This document shows positions 8,704-16,744 of a stretch of 64,000 bases of DNA, piece by piece. Source of the stretch: UBA4615 sp046046245. GTDB lineage: Bacteria; Pseudomonadota; Gammaproteobacteria; Burkholderiales; Burkholderiaceae_E. How positions within the stretch are numbered: the stretch's first letter is position 1; the number at the start of each line of letters is the position of its first letter. A model generated the notes under the pieces. That model searched no databases. It saw only the letters and a program-made list of their open reading frames with translations, and was not told where the DNA came from. The position numbers and the translations under genes are program-made. The stretch lies in NCBI GenBank assembly GCA_046046245.1, contig JBJOKE010000054.1:1-64000 (forward strand), read 5' to 3'.

Positions 8704-10091
8704 CGGGTCGTCTCGGGTGCCTCCGCGCGCAGGCGGATGTCCGTCATGGGAACACCGACCAGTCCGTGGATCGAGTTGTTGGAGACGCGCAGGCCCAGCG
8801 CATCGTGGACCCAGCACTGCTGCGTGTGCTCGAGCTGCGTGCCGGTGGCGAGCGCGACGTCGACGCTGAACTCGCCCGACGACAGCAGCGGCATGCGGAA
8901 GTCGAAGGTCGCGGTCACCGAGGTGCCGGGGGCTGCGCGCAACGGGTCGTCCGCGTAGCTCAGGAAGGTGTTGTCGCCGAAGAGCTGCTGGCCCAGGCGG
9001 TCCTTCAGGTACCAGCCGACGATCACGCCGTCGAGGTCGGCGAGCGCCTCGGCGACGATCTCCAGCCGCACGAGCTCTCCACCCTCCAGCAGCGCGACGG
9101 GCTCGCCCGCCGGCGTCGTCAGCCGCACGTCGACGATCCGTGCGCCACCGGTGCCGAAACCGACCGACTCGTCGGGGCGCTCGAACTCGAAGACCTGGAC
9201 CCGGGCGGTCCGCGACGACGCGGCCAGACGCTCGCCGCGCACGTCGGCGGTCTGCTCCGGGCGCGGCCGCCACGCCGAAGCGGGCGCGGCAGTGCGGCGG
9301 ACGGCGACCTTCTCGCCGGCCTCGGCCCGATCGCGCGCGTGCTGCTCGGCGAGGTAGAGCTCGACGACCTCGCGAGCCGGGCCGTCCGCACACACCCGTC
9401 CGGCATCCAGCCAGATGGCGCGCCCGCAGAGGTTCACCACCGACGCGGCGTCGTGGCTGACGAACAGCAGCGTGCCGGTCTCCTGGAAGCGGCGCAGGAA
9501 GCGCATGCACTTCTGCGTGAAGCGCACGTCTCCGACGGCGAGCGCCTCGTCGATGACCATGGTCTCGGCATCGACGTGCGCGGCGATCGCGAACGCGAGG
9601 CGCACCGCCATCCCGCTGGAATAGGTCTTGACCGGCTGGTCGATGAAGTCGCCGATGTCGGCGAACGCGACGATCGCCTCCATCTGCTCGGACAGCCGCT
9701 CGTCCGAGATGCCGTAGACCAGGCCGCTCAGGCGGATGTTCTCGCGCCCGCTGAACTCGGGATTGAAGCCGGCGCCGAGCTCGAGCAGCGCGGAGATCCG
9801 ACCGCGCGCCGAGCGCGTCCCCTCGGTGGGCGTGAGCGTGCCGCACAGCAGCTGGAGCAGCGTCGACTTGCCCGAACCGTTCTGCCCGATGATGCCCACC
9901 GTCTCGCCGCGTCCGATCGACAGGCTCACCCCCCGCAGCGCCCAGAACTCGCGGAAGTAGTCGCGCGGCGCGAGACCCAGACCGCGGCGCAGCCGCGGAA
10001 CCACCAGCTGCCGGAGCCGGTCGCGGGGCGTCGCGTAGATCTCGTAGCGCTTGCCGAGGCCCGTCGCTGCGATCACCGGCTCAGAGGACAT
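8700..10091 (-). CDS. wzt: O-antigen ABC exporter ATP-binding protein with carbohydrate-binding domain
   Basis: The ATPase of a Wzm-Wzt polysaccharide exporter. Residues 1-250 are the ATPase, with Walker A GQNGSGKST (about 69-77), the PVKTYSSGMAVRLAF signature region, and Walker B TMVIDEALAVGD. Residues about 290-463 match the extra Wzt C-terminal beta-sandwich that, in known systems, binds the modified non-reducing end of the O-antigen. At 463 residues it is the long, substrate-selective type. It overlaps wzm by 11 bases and the downstream methyltransferase-glycosyltransferase by 4. The presence of the binding domain fits with the neighbouring methyltransferase domain, which could make the end-cap it recognises. 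Confidence 0.93.
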   Translation of the reverse strand: MSSEPVIAATGLGKRYEIYATPRDRLRQLVVPRLRRGLGLAPRDYFREFWALRGVSLSIGRGETVGIIGQNGSGKSTLLQLLCGTLTPTEGTRSARGRISALLELGAGFNPEFSGRENIRLSGLVYGISDERLSEQMEAIVAFADIGDFIDQPVKTYSSGMAVRLAFAIAAHVDAETMVIDEALAVGDVRFTQKCMRFLRRFQETGTLLFVSHDAASVVNLCGRAIWLDAGRVCADGPAREVVELYLAEQHARDRAEAGEKVAVRRTAAPASAWRPRPEQTADVRGERLAASSRTARVQVFEFERPDESVGFGTGGARIVDVRLTTPAGEPVALLEGGELVRLEIVAEALADLDGVIVGWYLKDRLGQQLFGDNTFLSYADDPLRAAPGTSVTATFDFRMPLLSSGEFSVDVALATGTQLEHTQQCWVHDALGLRVSNNSIHGLVGVPMTDIRLRAEAPETTR

Positions 10092-10887
10092 CGGCGAACC
10101 CCTCGCGCGTCTTCTGGAACCACAGGTGGCCGACCCAGGCGACCGCCACCGCGACGACGCTGTAGAGCGCGAGCGCGCTCCAGTCGGGCATCCGGCCCCA
10201 GATCAGGACATCGCGGTATTGCTCGACGATCAGCGTGAGCGGATTCAGGTACACGAGGGGCAGCAGGTCCGCCGGGACCGAGGTCATCGGGTAGAAGATC
10301 GGCGCGAGGAACAGCAGCACCGACAGCACCAGGCCGATCAGCTGCGACAGGTCGCGGAAGTAGACGCCCAGCGACGCCAGCAGCCACGAGACCCCCACCA
10401 GGAGCACCGCGAGCGGCACGACCACCACCGGGGCCAGCAGCGCAGTGGGAGGCAGGCCGCCGCGCAGCAGCAGCACGCCGGCCAGCAGCACCAGGTTCGC
10501 CATCGCGAAGTGGTAGAGGGCGGCGACCAGGGTCACCCAGGGCAGGCAATCGAGCGGGAACACCACCTTCTTCACGAAGTTGGGCTGCGAGGTCACGAGC
10601 GACGGCGACCGTGACACCACCTCCGCCACCAGGCCGTGCACGATCAGGCCGCAGAACATCACCACCGCGAACTCGACGATGCTCGCGCTGCCGGCCGTCC
10701 AACGGCTGCGGAACACCACCCCGAACACGAAGGTATAGAGGGCGAGCATCACGATCGGGTTCGCCAGCGACCACAGGCTGCCGAGGAACGAACCCTTGTA
10801 GCGGCCGACGACGTCCCGCCGCGCGAGCTCGATGACCAACCTGCGATGGTCCAGCAGTGAGTCCAGGAAGGGAGGCATCTCGGGCAT
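10081..10887 (-). CDS. wzm: O-antigen ABC exporter permease
   Basis: The 268-residue ABC-2 type permease partner of Wzt, which moves undecaprenyl-linked polysaccharide across the inner membrane. It contains about six hydrophobic segments and the cytoplasmic ARRDVVGRYKGSFLGSLW stretch characteristic of Wzm/KpsM permeases near residues 23-40. It is the first gene of the minus-strand run wzm-wzt-glycosyltransferase-hddA. The ATG at 10887 gives the expected N-terminus. A TAAAAT box about 37 bases upstream (10924-10929) could be its -10 element. Confidence 0.93.
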   Translation of the reverse strand: MPEMPPFLDSLLDHRRLVIELARRDVVGRYKGSFLGSLWSLANPIVMLALYTFVFGVVFRSRWTAGSASIVEFAVVMFCGLIVHGLVAEVVSRSPSLVTSQPNFVKKVVFPLDCLPWVTLVAALYHFAMANLVLLAGVLLLRGGLPPTALLAPVVVVPLAVLLVGVSWLLASLGVYFRDLSQLIGLVLSVLLFLAPIFYPMTSVPADLLPLVYLNPLTLIVEQYRDVLIWGRMPDWSALALYSVVAVAVAWVGHLWFQKTREGFADVL

Positions 10888-10923
10888 TCGGCGGGCCGGA
10901 CACGCACCTGCCCCAAACCCGTC

Positions 10924-10929
10924 ATTTTA
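10924..10929 (-). promoter_or_regulatory. possible -10 box for wzm
   Basis: TAAAAT read on the minus strand, the only AT-rich hexamer in the 135-base wzm/gmhA divergent gap. It would give a 5' leader of about 30 bases. No good -35 hexamer lies 17 bases upstream. Confidence 0.35.
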
Positions 10930-10980
10930 GCAGAGTCGGGATCCGCCTTCCCCCGGGCCGGCCCGGTGCGCCCCGGCTGA

Positions 10981-10986
10981 TACCAT
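10981..10986 (+). promoter_or_regulatory. possible -10 box for gmhA
   Basis: TACCAT at 10981-10986 followed by TGCGGCGCCC, about 37 bases ahead of the gmhA start. The -35 region is GC-rich and does not match well. A similar box-plus-GC-discriminator pattern recurs at other divergent starts in the window. Confidence 0.35.
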
Positions 10987-11022
10987 TGCGGCGCCCTTGA
11001 GGTCCGATCCACGGAGAGCCCG

Positions 11023-11607
11023 ATGACCCCCCAACAGCAGGTGAAGGACGCCCTGCGCGGCACCGCGGACATGCTCCGCACGATGTCCGAGGACCCGACG
11101 ATCTCCGACGTGCTGTGCGCGTCGGTCGACGCGGTGGTGGGCGCGCTGCGCGCCGGTCGCAAGGTGCTGCTCGCCGGCAACGGCGGCAGCGCCGCCGACG
11201 CCCAGCACATCGCCGGCGAATTCGTCAGCCGCTTCGCGTTCGATCGCCCGGGACTCGCCGCGATCGCGCTGACCACCGACACCTCGATCCTGACAGCGAT
11301 CGGCAACGACTACGGCTACGAGAAGCTCTTCTCCCGGCAGGTCCAGGCGCTCGGCGTCGCCGGCGACGTGTTCGTCGGCATCTCGACCTCCGGCAAGTCG
11401 CCGAACGTGATGCGAGCCTTCGAGGAGGCCCGTCGCATCGGCCTCGTCACGATCGGCCTGACCGGCAACCGCGGCGGCCCGATGACCGAGCTGTGCGACC
11501 ACCTGCTGTCGGTCCCGTCGCCCGACACGCCGCGGATCCAGGAAGGCCACATCGTGCTGGCGCACACGCTCTGCCTGCTGGTGGAGCGCGAGATGTTCGC
11601 AGCCTGA
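11023..11607 (+). CDS. gmhA: D-sedoheptulose 7-phosphate isomerase
   Basis: Converts sedoheptulose 7-phosphate to D-glycero-D-manno-heptose 7-phosphate, the first step of heptose donor synthesis. The 194 residues match the family length. The SIS fold signatures are visible: GNGGSAADAQHIAGEF (about residues 52-67), the TDTSILTAIGND stretch, and GISTSGKSPNV (about 120-130). The ATG at 11023 is preceded by GGAG at 7-base spacing. It is the first gene of a plus-strand trio with hddC and gmhB. It is divergent from wzm. Confidence 0.95.
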   Translation: MTPQQQVKDALRGTADMLRTMSEDPTISDVLCASVDAVVGALRAGRKVLLAGNGGSAADAQHIAGEFVSRFAFDRPGLAAIALTTDTSILTAIGNDYGYEKLFSRQVQALGVAGDVFVGISTSGKSPNVMRAFEEARRIGLVTIGLTGNRGGPMTELCDHLLSVPSPDTPRIQEGHIVLAHTLCLLVEREMFAA

Positions 11608-11615
11608 GGCCGGCC

Positions 11616-12314
11616 TTGCAGGCGGTCATCCTCGCCGGCGGCCTCGGCACGCGCCTGCGCGCCGCGGTCCCCGACCTGCCCAAGCCGATGGCGCCGGTCG
11701 CCGGCCGGCCGTTTCTCGAGATCCTGCTGCGCAGCCTCGCGGCCCGCGGCGTGACCCGTGCGGTGCTGTCGGTCGGCTACCGGGCCGAGGCGATCACCTC
11801 GTACTTCGGCCATGCGTTCGAGGGCATGCGGATCGAGCACGCGGTGGAGCACGAGCCCCTCGGCACCGGCGGCGCGACCCGGCTCGCGCTCGGGCTGTGC
11901 GACGCGGACCCTGTGCTGGTCACCAACGGCGACACGTTCCTGGACCTCGACCTCGATGCGCTGCGCTCGGCCTGGACCGGCGACGAGGTGCCGGTCCTGG
12001 TCGCGCGGCAGGTCCCCGACGCGGGCCGCTACGGCCGACTGGTCGTGCACGGCGACCGGATCACCGGCTTCACCGAGAAGGGGGCGTCGGGCCCCGGCCT
12101 GATCAACGCGGGGACCTACCTCGTGCGTCGCGACCTGCTCGCCCGGTTCCCGGTCGGCGCCCGCTTCTCGCTGGAGACCGACGTGCTGGTGCCGCTCGCG
12201 GTCGACGGCGGGCTCCGCGTCTTCGTCGCCGAGGGCACGTTCATCGACATCGGCGTGCCCGACGACTACGCGCTCGCCCAGACGCTGCTCGCGCGCTACG
12301 CGGCCACGTCGTGA
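11616..12314 (+). CDS. hddC: D-glycero-alpha-D-manno-heptose 1-phosphate nucleotidyltransferase
   Basis: A 232-residue sugar nucleotidyltransferase predicted to make GDP-D-glycero-alpha-D-manno-heptose. It begins LQAVILAGGLGTRLR, followed by DLPKPMAPVAGRPFLE, the NTP-binding motif; LVTNGDTFLDLDLD holds the metal-binding Asp. The start is TTG at 11616: it lies eight bases after the gmhA stop, is preceded by GAGG at 6-base spacing, and no ATG or GTG fits the conserved N-terminus. The gene ends in a GTGA overlap with gmhB. The nucleotide (GDP rather than ADP) is inferred from the companion GHMP kinase, which belongs to the alpha/GDP branch. Confidence 0.85.
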   Translation: MQAVILAGGLGTRLRAAVPDLPKPMAPVAGRPFLEILLRSLAARGVTRAVLSVGYRAEAITSYFGHAFEGMRIEHAVEHEPLGTGGATRLALGLCDADPVLVTNGDTFLDLDLDALRSAWTGDEVPVLVARQVPDAGRYGRLVVHGDRITGFTEKGASGPGLINAGTYLVRRDLLARFPVGARFSLETDVLVPLAVDGGLRVFVAEGTFIDIGVPDDYALAQTLLARYAATS

Positions 12315-12874
12315 GGCGGGCGCTGTTCCTCGACCGCGACGGCGTCGTCAACGTCGACACCGGGTACGTCCACCGGATCGAGGACTTCGTGTTCGTCGAC
12401 GGAATCCTCGAGCTCGCGCGCGACGGCGTCGCGCGCGGCTGGGCGCTGGTGGTGGTCACCAACCAGGCGGGGATCGGACGCGGCTACTACGACGAGGCGG
12501 CCTTCGGGACCCTGACCGCGTGGATGCGCGGTCGCTTCGAGGCCGCCGGCGCGCCGATCGATGCCGTCTACCATTGCCCTTACCACCCCGAGCACGGGCT
12601 GGGCGCCTACCGGCTGGACTCGTTCGACCGCAAGCCGAACCCCGGCATGCTGCTGCGCGCGCGCGACGAGCTGGGCCTGGACCTCGGCCGGAGCGCGATG
12701 GTGGGCGATACCGCATCGGACATGCTGGCCGCGCGCCGCGCGGGCCTGCCGACGCGGGTGCTGCTGGTCCACGACGGCCCCGCGGTCGCGCCGGGCGAGG
12801 GACCGGCCGTCGACGCGACGCACGTCGCGCGCTCGCTGCGGGAGGTGCCGCCGCTGCTCGACGCGGCGGACTGA
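12311..12874 (+). CDS. gmhB: D-glycero-D-manno-heptose 1,7-bisphosphate 7-phosphatase
   Basis: A HAD-family phosphatase that removes the 7-phosphate from heptose 1,7-bisphosphate. The 187 residues contain the nucleophile motif ALFLDRDGVVNVDTGYV, VVVTNQAGIGRGYY, the zinc-binding region YHCPYHPEHG, DRKPNPGML and MVGDTASDM, all typical of GmhB. The GTG start at 12311 overlaps the hddC stop (GTGA), so translation is probably coupled. It completes the heptose set gmhA-hddC-gmhB here with hddA at 4287-5321. Confidence 0.92.
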   Translation: MRRALFLDRDGVVNVDTGYVHRIEDFVFVDGILELARDGVARGWALVVVTNQAGIGRGYYDEAAFGTLTAWMRGRFEAAGAPIDAVYHCPYHPEHGLGAYRLDSFDRKPNPGMLLRARDELGLDLGRSAMVGDTASDMLAARRAGLPTRVLLVHDGPAVAPGEGPAVDATHVARSLREVPPLLDAAD

Positions 12875-12904
12875 CCGCGCGCCCGCGGCCGCCGCCCCGC
12901 GCGG
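12875..12904. terminator. possible bidirectional hairpin between convergent genes
   Basis: CCGCGCG at 12875-12881 pairs with CGCGCGG at 12898-12904 in the 34-base gap between the gmhB stop and the stop of the convergent methyltransferase gene. There is no T-tract, so it is a weak candidate. Confidence 0.3.
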
Positions 12905-12908
12905 GCCC

Positions 12909-13697
12909 TCAGTCGCGGGCGGCCCAGAAGCGCTGCAGGCCGTCGCCGATGTGGCCGAATCGCTCGTCGAAGCAGACCTCGCACCACGCGCCCTCGAAGC
13001 CGGCGCGCTGCAGCCGCGCGACCAGGTCCCAGCCGAAGTCGTGGAAGACGAGGCTGCCCTTCTCCGACACCGGATTGCCGTGGTACTGCGGCTCGAGGTC
13101 GTTCACCACCGCGCCGTCGACGATCCGGGCGCGCACGCGGCTGGCCGCCTCGCCCGGATGGAAGGGGATGGTGGACAGCATGCGGCCGCCCGGCGCGAGC
13201 ACGCGGCAGCACTCGGCGAACGCGCGGTCCACGTCGGGCACGTGCTCGAACACGTCGTTGCCGACGATCAGGTCGAAGTGCCCGTCGGCGAACGACAGCG
13301 CGGTGATGTCCTCGTGGCGCAGCCCGCCGTACACCTCGCCGCCGCGGCGGTCGTGCCCGAGGTACTCGCTGCCCTCGATCTCGACCTCGGGCAGCTCGGC
13401 CCGCAGCCACGCATGGATCGGCGTGACCTGCTCCATGATGTACAGACGCCGCACGCCGATCTCGCGCACCGCCTGGCGGATGCGCTTGGCCACCAGCCGC
13501 TGCCGGTTGTTCATGCCGCAACCCGGGCAGACGAGCCGCTCGCGCCAGTTCGGCCGCCGCACGCCGTCGGGGTCGACGCCCGAATGGAGGAAGTCGGCCT
13601 CGAAGGTCCGTCGGCGGTTGCAGCACAGGCAGAAGCCGTCGACCCCGAAGGCCTCGCCGCGCGCGTCCGCGGCGCGCGCGGCGGCACGCGCGAGCAT
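12909..13697 (-). CDS. class I SAM-dependent methyltransferase with Cys-rich N-terminus
   Basis: About 262 residues. The N-terminus has paired cysteines (FCLCCN and CPGCGMNNR), probably a zinc site. A Rossmann-type methyltransferase follows, with the motif LIVGNDVFEHVPDVDRAF and a post-motif RVLAPGGRML. The substrate is unknown; a sugar or glycan is likely given its neighbours. The first in-frame ATG is at 13697, but there is no ribosome binding site, and the frame stays open and protein-like for about 90 more bases upstream (ending near GELGALIDVAPAF). The true start may therefore be a non-standard codon near 13780, next to the upstream GT2 stop. Third gene of a minus-strand trio. Confidence 0.75.
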   Translation of the reverse strand: MLARAAARAADARGEAFGVDGFCLCCNRRRTFEADFLHSGVDPDGVRRPNWRERLVCPGCGMNNRQRLVAKRIRQAVREIGVRRLYIMEQVTPIHAWLRAELPEVEIEGSEYLGHDRRGGEVYGGLRHEDITALSFADGHFDLIVGNDVFEHVPDVDRAFAECCRVLAPGGRMLSTIPFHPGEAASRVRARIVDGAVVNDLEPQYHGNPVSEKGSLVFHDFGWDLVARLQRAGFEGAWCEVCFDERFGHIGDGLQRFWAARD

Positions 13698-13791
13698 CCG
13701 GGCCCGGGCCGGTCGATCCAGCCCGGCGAGGAAGCCCTCGCGATCGGTCGCGGTGAACGCCGGCGCGACGTCGATCAGCGCGCCGAGTTCG

Positions 13792-14658
13792 TCAGGCGAT
13801 CCGCCAGCCGTGCGTCGCGAAGAAGCGCAACGCGCTCGCGGCGAACATCCGGCGGTGGGCCCAGCCCTTGGCCGCCGCCTTGCCGCCGTGATGGAGCAGG
13901 CGCACGTCCGCGAGCCAGTGCAGGCGCGCGCGCTCGCCGATCCGCAGCGACAGGTCGAAGTCCTCGAAGTACAGGAAGTAGCGCGGATCGAAGCCGCCGA
14001 CGGCCTGCAGCACCGCGCATCGGCACAGCATGAACGACCCGCTCACCAGCAGGCCGGTCACGTCGGTACAGCCGTCGGCGGCGGGCACGACGTCGTAGCC
14101 CTCGAGCATCGGCCGCGCGACGCGCGGCACCCATCGCGGCGGCATCGCGCGCAGCGCGAGCACCAGGATCGACGGCCGCCGCTTGCACAGCCGCAGCGCG
14201 TGGCCGTCGGGACCGAAGGCGGTGGCCGCGACCATCCCGACCCCGGGGTCGCGCTCGAGGTGGCCGATGCCCGCGACGAGCGCATCCGGCTCGAGCTCGG
14301 CATCGGGGTTCAGCACCAGGTGGTAGCGTGCGCGGCTGCGTTCGATGGCGAGGTTGTTGCCGCGCCCGTAGCCGACGTTGCCGTGGCCGGCCGCGAGCAC
14401 CGGCCGAGGGCCCGCTGGATCGCGCGGGAAGCCGGCGAGAAGGGCGTCGAGCGCGGGCACGCCGTCGGCCGGCCCGTTGTCGATCACCGTCACCGTGCAG
14501 CCGGCGGCGCGCGCCGCGCCGAGCGCGAGGATCGCGCGTTCGAGCGATTCGAGCGTGCGGACCAGCAGCGCCGGATCGGAGCGGAAGACGACGATGCCGA
14601 CCGACAGCAGCGGCTCGCCGGCCGCGCCCGCGGCTCCGAACCCCGCCGACGTGCTCAC
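13792..14658 (-). CDS. GT2 glycosyltransferase, rhamnosyltransferase-like
   Basis: 288 residues in the WbbL-type GT2 group. The start is LLSVGIVVFRSDPALLVRTL, followed by the nucleotide-binding VIDNGPADG, the metal-site variant LVLNPDAELEPD, and FLYFEDFDLSLRIGE, the ED-x-D-LS-R motif typical of rhamnosyl and related transferases. The GTG at 14658 overlaps the end of the upstream epimerase gene (GTGA). dTDP-rhamnose genes are at 20.4-24 kb, so rhamnose transfer is plausible but inferred. Confidence 0.85.
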   Translation of the reverse strand: MSTSAGFGAAGAAGEPLLSVGIVVFRSDPALLVRTLESLERAILALGAARAAGCTVTVIDNGPADGVPALDALLAGFPRDPAGPRPVLAAGHGNVGYGRGNNLAIERSRARYHLVLNPDAELEPDALVAGIGHLERDPGVGMVAATAFGPDGHALRLCKRRPSILVLALRAMPPRWVPRVARPMLEGYDVVPAADGCTDVTGLLVSGSFMLCRCAVLQAVGGFDPRYFLYFEDFDLSLRIGERARLHWLADVRLLHHGGKAAAKGWAHRRMFAASALRFFATHGWRIA

Positions 14659-15638
14659 CGCGCCCCTCCGGCCGCGCCCTGCGCGAACGCGCGCGCCGTC
14701 GCCGCGAGCGCATCGGCCACCGGGACGGGTGCCGACCAGCCGGTCGCGGTCGAGAACCCGGAGCCGTCGATCCGCAGCGAGCCCGCCAGGCGGTCGAGCG
14801 CCGCGCCGCGCCCGAGGAGGCGCGCGCCCGCGCGCAGCCAGGCGACCGGCACCGGTACCAGCCGGGCCGGCTGGCCGAGTTCGGCGGCGAAGGCCCGCAC
14901 CAGGTCGGGCGTGGACAGGTCGGGCGCGTCGGCGAGCACGAAGGCCCGACCGGCCGCGCCGGGGTGCAGCGCGGCGACGACCAGCGCGTCGCAGAAGTTG
15001 TCGACCGCGAGCAGGCTGCGCCGGTTCTCGACCGCACCGAACGGCAGCGGCCAGCCGGAGCGGATCCAGTGCAGCAGCCGCAGCAGGTTCCCCTTGACGC
15101 CCGGCCCGTGCATCAGCGGCGGGCGCAGCGCCGTCACCGACATCGGCGAGGCCGCGCCCAGCGCGAGCAGCGCCCGCTCGGCCTCGAGCTTCGAGACGCC
15201 GTAGGGATCGACCGGCCGCGGCGGCGTCGCGTCGTCCCAGCGCTCGTCGACCCGGGTCGCCTCGCCGAGTGCCTTGATCGAGCTGGCGAACACGAAGCGA
15301 CCCACGCCGGCCCGCGCTGCAGCCTCGGCGAGCCGCAGCGTGGCGTCGACGTTGGTGCGGCGGTACGCGGACAGCGGGTCGCCGCGCTCGGGCGCCATGA
15401 CGTGCACGCGCGCGGCCAGGTGCACGACGGCGTCGACGCCGTCGACCGCCCGCGCCCAGTCGACCGGGCCGTCGAGGTCGCCCACCTCGAACGCCTCGAC
15501 GCCGGCCGGCAGGCCGTGCCCCGGTCCGCGGGTCGCCGCCCGCACCGCGTGACCTCGCCGCAGCAGCATCGCGACCAGCGGTCGACCGACGAAGCCGGTG
15601 GCGCCGGTGACCAGGAACCGGGGGGCGGGGGCGGGCAT
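14655..15638 (-). CDS. NAD-dependent epimerase/reductase, WbpV-like
   Basis: A 327-residue extended short-chain dehydrogenase. The NAD-binding motif FLVTGATGFVGRPL is at residues 8-21, followed by VVHLAARVHVM, SSIKALGE and the catalytic YGVSKLEAE (Tyr-x-x-x-Lys). These features match UDP-4-keto-6-deoxy-sugar reductases of the WbpV/RmlD-like group beside WbpL and WbpM in Pseudomonas O-antigen loci. The divergent WecA/WbpL-like and WbpM-like genes give the same triad. Predicted product is UDP-D-QuiNAc or UDP-D-FucNAc. The ATG at 15638 is used; there is no clear ribosome binding site. GTGA overlap with the downstream GT2. Confidence 0.82.
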   Translation of the reverse strand: MPAPAPRFLVTGATGFVGRPLVAMLLRRGHAVRAATRGPGHGLPAGVEAFEVGDLDGPVDWARAVDGVDAVVHLAARVHVMAPERGDPLSAYRRTNVDATLRLAEAAARAGVGRFVFASSIKALGEATRVDERWDDATPPRPVDPYGVSKLEAERALLALGAASPMSVTALRPPLMHGPGVKGNLLRLLHWIRSGWPLPFGAVENRRSLLAVDNFCDALVVAALHPGAAGRAFVLADAPDLSTPDLVRAFAAELGQPARLVPVPVAWLRAGARLLGRGAALDRLAGSLRIDGSGFSTATGWSAPVPVADALAATARAFAQGAAGGAR

Positions 15639-15677
15639 GGCGCGAGAGGATACGGCATCGGCACCGCGCCCTTGGCG

Positions 15678-15683
15678 CATACT
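15678..15683 (+). promoter_or_regulatory. possible -10 box for the WecA-like gene
   Basis: CATACT at 15678-15683 followed by GGCGCCCG, about 35 bases before the ATG at 15718, in the 79-base divergent gap. No convincing -35 hexamer. Confidence 0.3.
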
Positions 15684-15717
15684 GGCGCCCGTTCGTCCCG
15701 AGGCCCCGCCCGCCACG

Positions 15718-16719
15718 ATGCCCTCCTCCCTCGCGGCCGCCGCGCCGGCCGTCGCCGCCGCAGCGCTCGCCGCGCTCGTGTCCGCCGCGTCGATCCGCGC
15801 GCTGCTGGCGAGCCCGCTCGCGCAGCGCCTGCTCGACCGCCCCAACGACCGCTCGCTCCACGTTCGCCCGACGCCGCGGGCGGGCGGACTGGGCGTGCTC
15901 GCCGGCCTCGCCGTCGCGGCGACGGCGCTGCGGCCCGACCTGCCCGTCGGCCTCTGGGTCGCGCTCGCGGTGATCGCCACGGTCTCGCTGGTGGACGACC
16001 TGCGCGGCCTGTCCGCGGCGGTCCGGCTGCCCGTGCACCTGGGCGCCGCCACGCTCGCCGCCGCGGCGACCCTCGGCGACGCCCCGGCCGCGATCCTGGC
16101 CGCTTCGGTGCTCGGATTGGCCTGGATGGTCAACCTCTACAACTTCATGGACGGCTCCGACGGCCTCGCCGGCGGCCAGGCGGTGTTCGGCTTCGGCGCG
16201 ATGGCCGTCGCCGCGCTGCAGGCCGGCGAGCCCGACCTGGCGATCGTCGCCGCGGCCGCGGTCGGCGGCGCGGCCGGCTTCCTGGTCTTCAACCTGCCGC
16301 CGGCCCGGATCTTCATGGGCGACGTGGGCTCGACCTCGCTCGGTCTGCTCGCCGGCGGCCTCGGGGCCCTGGGCGTGGCGCGCGGCGCCTGGGGGCCGGC
16401 CTTCCCGGTCCTGGCCTTCCTGCCCTTCGTGCTCGACGCGAGCCTGACCCTGCTCGACCGCCTGCGGCGCCGCCGGCGGGTCTGGCAGGCCCATCGCGAG
16501 CACGCCTACCAGCGGCTGAACCTGGGCGGGTTCGGCCACCGGCGGACGGCAGCGCTCTACCTGGCCCTGATGGCCGTCAGCGCGTCCGTCGCCCTCACCT
16601 CCGGACGTCAGGATGCAGGAGGAAGCACCGCGGCCGTGTGGACTATCATCCTCGTCGTGCTCTACGGGATGGCCCTGCGTTGGCGCGGCGCAGGGACGGC
16701 CGACCCCCGGTCCCCGTGA
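15718..16719 (+). CDS. polyprenyl-phosphate N-acetylhexosamine-1-phosphate transferase (WecA/WbpL-like)
   Basis: A 333-residue membrane enzyme of the MraY/WecA (GT4-like PNPT) family. It starts glycan synthesis by moving a sugar 1-phosphate from a UDP-sugar to undecaprenyl phosphate. The family motifs are clear: SLVDDLRGLS, YNFMDGSDGLAGG, ARIFMGDVGSTSLG and HREHAYQRL. Multiple hydrophobic helices span the protein. The start ATG at 15718 matches homologue N-termini; a longer open frame from 15598 is not convincing. It lies 25 bases before the 4,6-dehydratase gene, so UDP-QuiNAc, UDP-FucNAc or UDP-GlcNAc are candidate donors. Confidence 0.9.
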   Translation: MPSSLAAAAPAVAAAALAALVSAASIRALLASPLAQRLLDRPNDRSLHVRPTPRAGGLGVLAGLAVAATALRPDLPVGLWVALAVIATVSLVDDLRGLSAAVRLPVHLGAATLAAAATLGDAPAAILAASVLGLAWMVNLYNFMDGSDGLAGGQAVFGFGAMAVAALQAGEPDLAIVAAAAVGGAAGFLVFNLPPARIFMGDVGSTSLGLLAGGLGALGVARGAWGPAFPVLAFLPFVLDASLTLLDRLRRRRRVWQAHREHAYQRLNLGGFGHRRTAALYLALMAVSASVALTSGRQDAGGSTAAVWTIILVVLYGMALRWRGAGTADPRSP

Positions 16720-16744
16720 CGACGATGCGCCGGGAACCCCCCGC

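Noticed and set aside
12520..15204. An 894-codon plus-strand frame across gmhB, a methyltransferase and GT genes
   Set aside because: It overlaps four genes with recognisable motifs in other frames.
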